Below, piece by piece: positions 6,164 through 11,641 of a stretch of 14,839 bases of DNA. Every line of letters begins with the position of its first letter. The first letter of the stretch is position 1. The notes under the pieces were generated by a model. That model saw nothing but the letters and a program-made list of their open reading frames with translations. It did not search any database and had not been told where the DNA came from. The translations under genes were made by a program, and so were the position numbers. The DNA is taken from contig CAYPZL010000144.1 of assembly GCA_964415045.1 (NCBI GenBank), positions 1-14,839 of the forward strand, in the 5' to 3' direction. Source of the stretch: CAYPZL01 sp964415045. GTDB lineage: Bacteria; Planctomycetota; Phycisphaerae; Sedimentisphaerales; Anaerobacaceae.

Positions 6164-6541
6164 ATGCCAGGTGGCGATGGAACAGGTCCCGGTGGAATGG
6201 GACCGATGACAGGTCGAGCGGTGGGTTTTTGCGCCGGTTATCCGACTCCGGGCTACGCGAACCCGATTGGCGGTCGAGGATACTGGGGCTGGGGTCGCGG
6301 TTTTGGACGCGGCTTCGGACGCGGTTTCGGCTGGGGCAGAGGCGCCTATGGCGGGCCGGCATGGGCTGGTTACGCCAACCCCTACGCCGGTTATGCGCCG
6401 GGCTATCCGGCCGCTTTCGGCGCCACTCCCAATCCGGAGCAAGAACAAACGGCCCTGCGTCAACAGTCGCAATACCTGCAGGAGTCCCTCGACGCGATCA
6501 GTAAACGCATCGAGGAACTGGAAAGCCAGAAGTCACAGTAG
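6164..6541 (+). CDS. DUF5320 family protein with C-terminal coiled coil
   Basis: A 125-residue protein with the complete DUF5320 layout. The N-terminal signature is MPGGDGTGPGGMGPMTGR, and FCAGYPTPGYANP carries the family cysteine (Cys23). A Gly/Phe/Trp/Arg-rich middle follows (GWGRGFGRGFGRGFGWGRG in 42-60) with aromatic repeats (GYANPYAGYAPGYP), then a charged helical tail (about 92-124, LRQQSQYLQESLDAISKRIEEL) that should form a coiled coil. AAAGGAGA about 6-8 bases upstream supports 6164; a TTG two codons earlier is less likely. Function unknown. The same Gly-rich plus coiled-coil module appears inside the NifX-ferredoxin fusion at 7347, which ties DUF5320 to that system. Confidence 0.85.
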   Translation: MPGGDGTGPGGMGPMTGRAVGFCAGYPTPGYANPIGGRGYWGWGRGFGRGFGRGFGWGRGAYGGPAWAGYANPYAGYAPGYPAAFGATPNPEQEQTALRQQSQYLQESLDAISKRIEELESQKSQ

Positions 6542-6548
6542 CGGGGAT

Positions 6549-6601
6549 TCCGGCGCAGAAGCGACCGTAACGGCGGAAGTGTTCGGCGCCGGAGCTTCTG
6601 C
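6549..6601 (+). repeat. Overlapping inverted repeats in the intergenic gap
   Basis: TCCGGCGC (6549-6556) can pair with GCGCCGGA (6586-6593), and GCAGAAGC (6555-6562) with GCTTCTGC (6594-6601). The two stems cross, so they are either mutually exclusive hairpins or a pseudoknot-like fold. They fill most of the 109-bp gap between the DUF5320 gene and the zinc-ribbon gene. No T-run follows, so this is not an ordinary terminator. Confidence 0.35.
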
Positions 6602-6650
6602 CGAGAAATTTGCGCGCGTTTAACCTTTGCGGGCAAAGGAGCGTAGCTCG

Positions 6651-6890
6651 ATGGCGACCGGAAAGACGAACAACTCGTTGCTCAAGTCGTGCAAGGCCTG
6701 TGGTACGGAAATCAGCCGGTACAGCCCGTTCTGCCGTAACTGCGGGCATGCCGCCTGGATCGAGCGCGATGATTTGCCTGCTGGTGTTGTTCCTTCTCAT
6801 CATGCTCGCCGCGTACCTGGCCTTCACGGTCTATTGCGCTTGCCACGTAGACACCTTGGGCGGCTAAGGCTGTGTCGCATGGGTTTTTGA
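6651..6890 (+). CDS. Zinc-ribbon protein, apparently frameshifted before its membrane segment
   Basis: The ATG at 6651 has AAAGGAG at 6635-6641. The frame gives CKACG-x10-CRNCGH (Cys14, Cys17, Cys28, Cys31), a classic zinc ribbon. After about residue 37 the frame becomes an unlikely string (LPAGVVPSHHARRVPGLHG) up to the stop at 6888-6890. In the +1 frame the same DNA encodes a good transmembrane helix (6769-6867). Small proteins with a zinc ribbon followed at once by one membrane helix are common, so the intact gene was probably 6651-6867 with a +1 shift somewhere around 6750-6770. This could be a real mutation, a sequencing error or a programmed shift; no clear slippery heptamer is visible. 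Confidence 0.6.
   Translation: MATGKTNNSLLKSCKACGTEISRYSPFCRNCGHAAWIERDDLPAGVVPSHHARRVPGLHGLLRLPRRHLGRLRLCRMGF
6748..6867 (+). CDS. Transmembrane segment in the +1 frame of the zinc-ribbon gene
   Basis: From ATG 6748 (or 6769) to TAA 6865-6867, the frame encodes a strong hydrophobic helix (MICLLVLFLLIMLAAYLAF, then TVYCACHV). It overlaps the 3' half of the zinc-ribbon frame. I read it as the displaced C-terminal membrane anchor of that protein rather than as a separate gene, because no ribosome-binding site precedes either ATG and the two parts together make a familiar zinc-ribbon plus TM architecture. A separate, translationally coupled membrane peptide of 39 residues is the alternative. 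Confidence 0.5.
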   Translation: MPPGSSAMICLLVLFLLIMLAAYLAFTVYCACHVDTLGG

Positions 6891-6948
6891 GAACAGTGTG
6901 ACGCAGGCCCCAAAGGCATAGAAGAGACGGTCCAGGCGCATGTGGATG

Positions 6949-6978
6949 GTTACCGGTTTTGGTCTTTTGCCGGGTAAC
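6949..6978 (+). repeat. Imperfect hairpin in the 6891-7026 gap
   Basis: GTTACC (6949-6954) pairs with GGTAAC (6973-6978), and the inner GG/CC can extend it past a one-base bulge. No T-run follows the stem. It may be a processing or weak regulatory structure ahead of the FmdB-like gene; nothing else is recognisable in this 136-bp gap. Confidence 0.25.
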
Positions 6979-7026
6979 GCTAGGGCTTGTGTCAGAGTGC
7001 CCGAACAGAACAACGGGAGGTTAGTT

Positions 7027-7230
7027 ATGCCGATTTTCGAGTACAAGTGCAAACAGTGTGGACACACGATGGAGGCCCTGCAAAGGAGTACCCGCTCTAG
7101 GACTCCCCGTTGTGAGAAATGCGGGAGCAAGGCCGTGCAGAAACTGTTTTCGACGTTTTCCGCGAGGGCGACGACATCCGGCACAGACAGCGGCGGCTCC
7201 TGTCCGACAGGGACTTGTCCGCTCGGGTGA
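7027..7230 (+). CDS. FmdB family zinc-ribbon protein (copy 1)
   Basis: A 67-residue protein that begins MPIFEYKCKQCGH and has a second knuckle RCEKCGSKAVQKLFSTFS, i.e. Cys8, Cys11, Cys29 and Cys32, the FmdB/CxxC_CxxC_SSSS zinc ribbon. The Ser/Thr/Gly-rich tail ends with two further cysteines (Cys59 and Cys64, CPTGTCPLG), as often seen in this family. GGGAGG (7015-7020) fixes the ATG at 7027. FmdB was named for a putative regulator of formamidase, but most members are uncharacterised small metal-binding proteins. It precedes the NifX-ferredoxin fusion by 116 bp. Confidence 0.88.
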   Translation: MPIFEYKCKQCGHTMEALQRSTRSRTPRCEKCGSKAVQKLFSTFSARATTSGTDSGGSCPTGTCPLG

Positions 7231-7273
7231 CAAAGCGGGTATGCCAACGCTGCACAGGGAGTACCGCTGCGTT

Positions 7274-7301
7274 GCGCCGCTTGCGTCGCGCCGCTTGCGT
7301 C
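7274..7301 (+). repeat. Tandem 14-bp direct repeat
   Basis: GCGCCGCTTGCGTC occurs twice head to tail (7274-7287 and 7288-7301) in the 116-bp gap between the FmdB-like gene and the NifX-ferredoxin gene. It may be a simple slippage duplication. No promoter motif is evident around it. Confidence 0.55.
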
Positions 7302-7346
7302 GCACTTTCCACGACAACGCGTCTGCAGAACTTATCAGAGGTGTTT

Positions 7347-8237
7347 ATGAAGGTTGCAGTGACATCCACGGGACCATCGTTAGACGATCAGGTCGAAGCG
7401 CGCTTCGGCCGCTGTCGGTATTTCCTCATCGTCGATATCGATTCGATGCAGTGGGAGGCGGTGGAGAACCCCAATCTTGCCCTGGGTGGCGGCGCCGGCA
7501 TCCAATCGGCCCAGATGATGGCCGAGAAAGGCGTTACTCACGTCCTGACGGGCAATTGCGGACCGAATGCCTTTCGGGTCTTCGGTGAGGCGGGGGTAGC
7601 CGTTGTGGTGGGCGTTGCGGGCCTGGCGCGCGACGCGGTGGAACGGTTCAAAGCCGGTGAAATGGTCTCGGCCGGTGCGGCCAACGTGCAAAGCCACTTC
7701 GGCATGAGTTTGGGTGAGCCGCAGGGGCAGACCCCAGACATCGGCTTCGGTGGCCCGGCCATGAGCGCGCCCGGTATGGGCCGAGGTGGCGGCCGTGGCA
7801 TGGGTGGCGGCCGTGGCATGGGCGGCGGCCGTGGCATGGGCGGCGGCCGTGGCATGGGTGGCGGCCGTGGCATGGGCGGCGGCCGTGGCATGGGCGGCGG
7901 TATGGGCAGAGCGCTGCCCGGAGTCGGGAATTTCGGCACGCCGCTACCGGGGGCTCAAGATGAATTACAGAGCCTCAAGGAGCAAGCCGAGGCGCTTCAG
8001 CGACAAAAGCAAGAGATCCAAAACAGGATCGACCAACTGCAAGGCGGTCGCAGAGTCGTCGCTTTCGTGCAAGCCGAGAAATGCACGGCCTGCGGCGTGT
8101 GTGCCCGGGTTTGCCCTAACGACGCTATCCGCATCGACAAGAAGACCGTCGTCGACTCGGACCGTTGCACGGCCTGTGGCGTGTGTGTCTCCGCCTGTCC
8201 GACCGGAGCCATCGTCATCGTACCGCACAGCGTCTGA
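7347..8237 (+). CDS. NifX/ORP-like domain fused to Gly-rich repeat, coiled coil and 2[4Fe-4S] ferredoxin domain (C)
   Basis: A 296-residue multidomain protein. Residues 1-115 are a NifX/ORP domain (MKVAVTSTGP; VEARFGRCRYF; GGGAGIQSAQMMAEKGVTHVLTGNCGPNA). Residues 145-186 are a (GGGRGM)6 low-complexity linker. Residues about 203-233 are a charged coiled coil (LQSLKEQAEALQRQKQEI) of the type found at the end of DUF5320 proteins. Residues 238-296 are a bacterial-type ferredoxin with Cys246/249/252/256 and Cys274/277/280/284, each with Pro after the fourth Cys, so two [4Fe-4S] clusters. ATG 7347 follows AGAGGTG. The fusion suggests that electrons are passed to or from a cofactor on the NifX domain, or that Fe-S cluster loading is coupled to it. 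It is cytoplasmic; no signal peptide or TM segment is visible. Confidence 0.92.
   Translation: MKVAVTSTGPSLDDQVEARFGRCRYFLIVDIDSMQWEAVENPNLALGGGAGIQSAQMMAEKGVTHVLTGNCGPNAFRVFGEAGVAVVVGVAGLARDAVERFKAGEMVSAGAANVQSHFGMSLGEPQGQTPDIGFGGPAMSAPGMGRGGGRGMGGGRGMGGGRGMGGGRGMGGGRGMGGGRGMGGGMGRALPGVGNFGTPLPGAQDELQSLKEQAEALQRQKQEIQNRIDQLQGGRRVVAFVQAEKCTACGVCARVCPNDAIRIDKKTVVDSDRCTACGVCVSACPTGAIVIVPHSV
7785..7904 (+). repeat. Six 18-bp in-frame repeats plus a partial copy
   Basis: GGYGGCGGCCGTGGCATG is repeated six times head to tail (7785-7892) with only the third base varying (T or C). A degenerate 12-bp copy follows (7893-7904). It encodes GGGRGM repeats in the NifX-ferredoxin fusion. The near identity at synonymous sites points to recent expansion by slippage, so copy number probably varies between strains. 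Confidence 0.95.
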
Positions 8238-8302
8238 TGGGCAAGGATCCGGCGGTTGTAGCCGTTGATACGAAAAGCTGACACGGAACAGCGGTAGCAA
8301 AA

Positions 8303-8476
8303 ATGGCAGCGGAAGTGAATGTCGACTTGTGTACCGGCTGCGGCGAATGCGCCGACAATTGTCCGGCCGAGGCGATGACGATTTGGGATGGCAAAGCCCA
8401 GGTAGACACCGAAGCCTGTATAGAATGTGAAATCTGCGTGGACGTCTGTCCGACCGGTGCGATCAGTATGGAGTAG
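8303..8476 (+). CDS. Small 2[4Fe-4S] ferredoxin
   Basis: A 57-residue protein, almost nothing but the ferredoxin fold. CTGCGECADNCP uses Cys10, Cys13, Cys16 and Cys20, and CIECEICVDVCPTGAI uses Cys39, Cys42, Cys45 and Cys49. Both motifs are C-x2-C-x2-C-x3-C-P, binding two low-potential [4Fe-4S] clusters. The clusters are separated by AMTIWDGKAQVDTEA. No strong ribosome-binding site precedes the ATG; translation may depend on the fusion gene 65 bp upstream. It resembles the ferredoxin domain at the end of that fusion and may be its duplicate or its redox partner. Likely a cytoplasmic electron carrier for the cluster. Confidence 0.9.
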   Translation: MAAEVNVDLCTGCGECADNCPAEAMTIWDGKAQVDTEACIECEICVDVCPTGAISME

Positions 8477-8523
8477 AACAAACCCCTCGAACGGCCGCTG
8501 TTCCGGAGGACGTTTGACAACTT

Positions 8524-8886
8524 ATGAAGAGATTCATGCTGAAGTCGAAAATTCACCGCGCCCGGTTGACGGGCGTCGATCTGGATTACGAAGGCAGTAT
8601 TACGATTGACCGGGCCTTGCTGGATGCGGCTGACATGCTGCCCGGCGAGCAGGTGCACGTTTTAAATTTGAACAACGGCTCACGGATTGTCACGTACATC
8701 ATCGCGGCCCCTGAGCATTCGGGAACGGTCCTTTTGAACGGCCCAGCCGCACGCATGGGACAGCCGGGGGATCTGGTGATCGTTTTGACGTACTGCGAAT
8801 TGCCCGACGCTGAAGCCGGCGCCTTCGAACCGCGCATCGTTCTTCTCGATGGGAACAATGCTCTGAAGGAGCCAAGGAGCTTATGA
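8524..8886 (+). CDS. panD: Aspartate 1-decarboxylase
   Basis: A 120-residue pyruvoyl enzyme that converts L-aspartate to beta-alanine for pantothenate and CoA. MKRFMLKSKIHRARLTG at the N-terminus includes Lys9. The self-cleavage site is Gly24-Ser25 in DYEGSITID, where Ser25 becomes the pyruvoyl group. Arg54 (GSRIVTY) and Tyr58 are at the catalytic positions, and LLNGPAARMGQPGDLVIVLTY is conserved. The length matches the family. The family numbering (Gly24-Ser25, Tyr58) fits only if translation starts at 8524, although GGAGGA is 13 bases upstream. Its stop overlaps the next start as ATGA. Its place inside a redox/ORP-type operon is unusual, but a link through CoA (compare the CoA-disulfide-reductase-like gene at the left edge) is possible. 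Confidence 0.96.
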   Translation: MKRFMLKSKIHRARLTGVDLDYEGSITIDRALLDAADMLPGEQVHVLNLNNGSRIVTYIIAAPEHSGTVLLNGPAARMGQPGDLVIVLTYCELPDAEAGAFEPRIVLLDGNNALKEPRSL

Positions 8887-9647
8887 GTGATGGTGAATCA
8901 AGATCGGCACCGCGCTTCCAGTCGATGCATCCCGTTACGGGACGCCCCTTGAGTTTGAGGCTTTACCCTGATTCTGTCTTGCGCAGCACATGTCATCCCA
9001 TAGAGGATTTCGATGGTTGGCTGTCGGACGTTGTCGATGAGATGCTCGCCCTGATGCGAATTCATAGTGGCATCGGTCTGGCCGCTCCGCAGGTGGGCAT
9101 CACACAGAGGTTCTTCGTAGCGGAAATCAACGGGCGGTCCGTATGCCTGGTCAATCCCGTCCTGGTCACCCGCCAGGGATGGGGTCGGATGACCGAGGGC
9201 TGTTTGAGTCTGCCCGGTATAGATGTGAACGTTCAAAGGAATTTACAGATCGAAGTACAGGGTTTTGACGTCCACGGTTGTACGCAGAGGTATCATGTTG
9301 AAGGACTTTGGGCGCGGGTCATGCAGCATGAGATCGATCATCTGGACGGCATCCTGATTTGTGACTACGAGAAGAAACGAAGCGGCGCCGATTCCGAGCA
9401 GTATGGAGATGGGTCAATGCAGAGTACAGGGTATAGGGCCACGGAGATCGAAGTGGGATTTCATCCGGATGGATATCGGATCGACAAAACGGCCGGGCCG
9501 ATGAATCGTTACACAAAGTGGGAGATTCATTCAGGGGATCGGTGGACACATCCTACACCGGTCTGTTTTGATTCACTGCCGGTCAGCAGTTGGTTCAAAA
9601 CCGATGGATTCGACTGGGACGAAGCGGACGGAGGGCTTTCTTCATGA
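8883..9647 (+). CDS. def: Peptide deformylase with unusual C-terminal extension
   Basis: A 254-residue protein; typical deformylases have about 150-190. All three catalytic motifs are intact: GIGLAAPQ (63-70), EGCLS (105-109, metal-binding Cys107) and QHEIDHLDG (148-156, HExxH). It should remove the N-formyl group from nascent proteins using Fe2+ or another divalent metal. After about residue 168 there is an 80-residue extension with no family I know. It is rich in Trp, Asp, Gly and Tyr (ATEIEVGFHPDGYRIDKTAG ... GDRWTHPTPVCFDSLPVSSW). ATGA overlaps with panD upstream and with the MinD-like gene downstream indicate translational coupling. It may be an accessory copy. An in-frame ATG at 9417 (Met179) exactly precedes the extension, so an independent small protein is conceivable. 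Confidence 0.93.
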   Translation: MSDGESRSAPRFQSMHPVTGRPLSLRLYPDSVLRSTCHPIEDFDGWLSDVVDEMLALMRIHSGIGLAAPQVGITQRFFVAEINGRSVCLVNPVLVTRQGWGRMTEGCLSLPGIDVNVQRNLQIEVQGFDVHGCTQRYHVEGLWARVMQHEIDHLDGILICDYEKKRSGADSEQYGDGSMQSTGYRATEIEVGFHPDGYRIDKTAGPMNRYTKWEIHSGDRWTHPTPVCFDSLPVSSWFKTDGFDWDEADGGLSS

Positions 9648-10495
9648 AGATCGCCATCGCCAGCGGCAAGGGAGGAACCGGCAAAACAACAATTGCCACA
9701 AATCTGGCCGTCGCGCTGGCCCGAGCGGGCCGGCACGTACAATATCTCGATTGTGACGTCGAAGAACCCAACGGCCATATCTTTCTCAAACCACGCATTG
9801 AAACGACAGAAGAAGTCACGGTGGGTGTTCCCGAGGTCGATGCGGCCAAATGCACCGGATGCGGTCGTTGCGGTCAGCTCTGCCAGTACAGCGCCATCGT
9901 CTGTGTCAAAGGGCAGGTGATGACCTTTGAACAGCTTTGCCACTCCTGCGGGGGTTGCATGGCGATTTGTCCGGAGTCCGCCATTACGGAGAGGCCACGT
10001 AGGATTGGTGTGGCTGAATTTGGTCACGTCGATGGCGTAGCCTTCGGCCATGGCAAACTGGACATCGGCGTCATCCAGACGCCCTCCCTCATTCGCCACG
10101 TGAAAGATCACGCTGAGAATGACACCATCGTTATTCTCGACGCGCCACCTGGGACCTCTTGTCCCGTGATCCAAGCGGTCAAGGACGCGGATTTCGTGCT
10201 GCTGGTCACCGAGCCCACGCCGTTCGGACTGAACGACCTGGAACTGGCCGTAGGGATGGTCCGGGAATTGAAACTCCCCTTTGCCGTGGCCATCAATCGC
10301 TCGGATATGGGAGATGATGGCGTGACACAGTATTGTCGCCGGGAAAGCATCGAAATCGCGATGGAGATTCCGAACGACCGGCGGATCGCCGAGGCCTACT
10401 CACGCGGCGAGATGATAGTCGATGTTTTGCCGCAATACCTGACGGAATTTTGCCGGCTTCACGAACGCGTGGACGCCTGGATAGCTGCCCGATGA
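9644..10495 (+). CDS. MinD-superfamily P-loop ATPase with inserted 2[4Fe-4S] ferredoxin domain (1)
   Basis: A 283-residue ATPase. The deviant Walker A is SGKGGTGKTT (7-16), with YLDCDVEEPNG (34-44) next and the switch motif ILDAPPGTSCPV (164-175). Inserted between them is a ferredoxin module with Cys70/73/76/80 and Cys99/102/105/109; Pro follows only the last. The C-terminus has VTEPTPFGLNDLELA and INRSD. The closest known functional case is the pair DVU2103/DVU2104 in the Desulfovibrio ORP locus, MinD-type ATPases with Fe-S insertions that partner ORP. ATG 9644 overlaps the def stop (ATGA), and its own stop overlaps the J-domain gene (ATGA). It probably uses ATP hydrolysis for cluster transfer or complex assembly in the cytoplasm. 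Confidence 0.94.
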   Translation: MKIAIASGKGGTGKTTIATNLAVALARAGRHVQYLDCDVEEPNGHIFLKPRIETTEEVTVGVPEVDAAKCTGCGRCGQLCQYSAIVCVKGQVMTFEQLCHSCGGCMAICPESAITERPRRIGVAEFGHVDGVAFGHGKLDIGVIQTPSLIRHVKDHAENDTIVILDAPPGTSCPVIQAVKDADFVLLVTEPTPFGLNDLELAVGMVRELKLPFAVAINRSDMGDDGVTQYCRRESIEIAMEIPNDRRIAEAYSRGEMIVDVLPQYLTEFCRLHERVDAWIAAR

Positions 10496-10839
10496 GACAC
10501 GATCCGGACTTCATGGCCAAAATCAATCTGGACCTGGCGGCGCGCAAAAGCGCCCGCCGGACCCTTGATGTGCGGGAAAACGCCGATCTGGACGAACTCA
10601 AGAGGGCCTATCGGATGGCAGCCATCCAATACCATCCGGACCACAACGCAAATACCGAAGAAGCCAACCGGAAGTTCGCCTTGATCAAGTGTGCCTACGA
10701 ACTGCTGGCGTTCGACAAGCCGTGCGACGCTCTGTTGGAAGAAATGGATTCCCGGCCCGATGTCCCCGAAGACGACAAGTATAAGCTGGACAGTACCTGG
10801 GGCCACTTCTGCTGGTGGCGCGAGAAATTCTTTGGATGA
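10492..10839 (+). CDS. Small J-domain (DnaJ-like) protein
   Basis: A 115-residue protein. The central part is a J domain: RTLDVRENADLDELKRAYR, the catalytic HPD at 48-50 (YHPDHN), then ANRKFALIKCAYELLAF. No Gly/Phe region, zinc-binding domain or C-terminal substrate-binding domain is present. Instead it ends in an acidic stretch and the distinctive WGHFCWWREKFFG. HPD means it could stimulate an Hsp70. The short tail suggests one dedicated client, perhaps the ATPase or Fe-S protein encoded next to it, by analogy with HscB in Fe-S assembly (inference). Its start overlaps the MinD-type ATPase stop by ATGA. Confidence 0.9.
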   Translation: MRHDPDFMAKINLDLAARKSARRTLDVRENADLDELKRAYRMAAIQYHPDHNANTEEANRKFALIKCAYELLAFDKPCDALLEEMDSRPDVPEDDKYKLDSTWGHFCWWREKFFG

Positions 10840-10864
10840 GAGTACGTTCGTCAGAAGGTTGTTC

Positions 10865-11116
10865 ATGCCGGTGTACGTCTACAAAGCCAAGGATAAGAAA
10901 TGCGATTGCGATTGCTGCAAGACGGGCATCGAAGTGCTCCAACAACTGGGCGAGCCACCCCTGGAGCGGTGTCCGAAATGCGGCAGGATTGTGGAGAAAC
11001 GTCTGTCCACCTTCTCGCTAGGCATCTCTCGCTCCGGCTTGGACGACAGGGCTCGAGAGAAAGGTATGCACAAACTCCAACGTTTGAGCGGAGGCGAATA
11101 TGAGAAGGTGTACTGA
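10865..11116 (+). CDS. FmdB family zinc-ribbon protein (copy 2)
   Basis: An 83-residue protein: MPVYVYKAKDKKCDCDCCKTG with four cysteines packed in six residues (13, 15, 17, 18), then PPLERCPKCGRIVEK (Cys36, Cys39), then LSTFSLGISRSGLDDRAREKGMHKLQRLSGGEYEKVY. The layout is that of FmdB-like proteins, but the first knuckle is unusual (CDCDCC). The start at 10865 follows AGAAGG by a few bases. It lies 25 bp after the J-domain gene. The long conserved-looking C-terminal tail after the zinc ribbon is not present in copy 1 (7027). Function unknown; metal binding is likely. Confidence 0.88.
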   Translation: MPVYVYKAKDKKCDCDCCKTGIEVLQQLGEPPLERCPKCGRIVEKRLSTFSLGISRSGLDDRAREKGMHKLQRLSGGEYEKVY

Positions 11117-11191
11117 GGTCCGCATATCGTTTTGTCGCATGCCGCGTCAAGCCGAATGACACAGACAAGGACGAAGCAACGGGAATTGTTG

Positions 11192-11641
11192 ATGAGTCGT
11201 GAGAAGACGCACGTGTATGGAAATACCGTTCGAAAGGAGACGGGCGAAGCGGCCGCGGTGATCTTCGATGGGGCCGGCGAATTCGCCGTAGGCCCGGCGC
11301 CGGAGTTCGGCGGACGGTCGGAGGCGTTGAATCCGGAAGAACTGTTCGTGGCGGCGATCAATGGTTGCCTGATGACGACCTTCTTCTATTTCCTGGAGAA
11401 GTCCCACATTGAGATTCAGTCCTACGAGGCATACGCCGAAGGTCACGTTGAGAAAGACGCGGATGGATTTCGATTCGTCGGCGTGCAGGTTCGGGCCACG
11501 GCCATCGTGAGAGAATCGCGTCTGGCAACAAAGATCTGTGAATTGGCCGGGTTGGCTGAGAAGTACTGCTTGGTGTCCCGCTCCGTGTCATGTCCGGTGC
11601 ACTATCACTTGCATTTTGAAATCGGTGAGGAAGAAGATTGA
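11192..11641 (+). CDS. OsmC family protein (copy 2)
   Basis: A 149-residue OsmC protein with LNPEELFVAAINGCLM (Cys59) and LAEKYCLVSRSVSCPV (Cys126, Cys134). It shares these blocks almost identically with the copy at 826 and is its paralogue. It differs by a longer N-terminus (MSREKTHVYGNTVRKETGE) and an acidic tail (GEEED). The ATG at 11192 has GGGAA at 11181-11185; the frame is open upstream, but nothing there resembles the family. It likely reduces peroxides or persulfides. Its TGA shares one base with the ATG of the following ATPase gene, so the two are translationally coupled. Confidence 0.92.
   Translation: MSREKTHVYGNTVRKETGEAAAVIFDGAGEFAVGPAPEFGGRSEALNPEELFVAAINGCLMTTFFYFLEKSHIEIQSYEAYAEGHVEKDADGFRFVGVQVRATAIVRESRLATKICELAGLAEKYCLVSRSVSCPVHYHLHFEIGEEED

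Noticed and set aside
7119..7346. Upstream extension of the NifX-ferredoxin frame
   Set aside because: The extra 76 residues overlap the FmdB-like gene in another frame and show no similarity; the ATG at 7347 has its own ribosome-binding site and starts with the NifX strand.
7785..7904. CRISPR array
   Set aside because: The 18-bp units have no spacers and encode an in-frame GGGRGM repeat.
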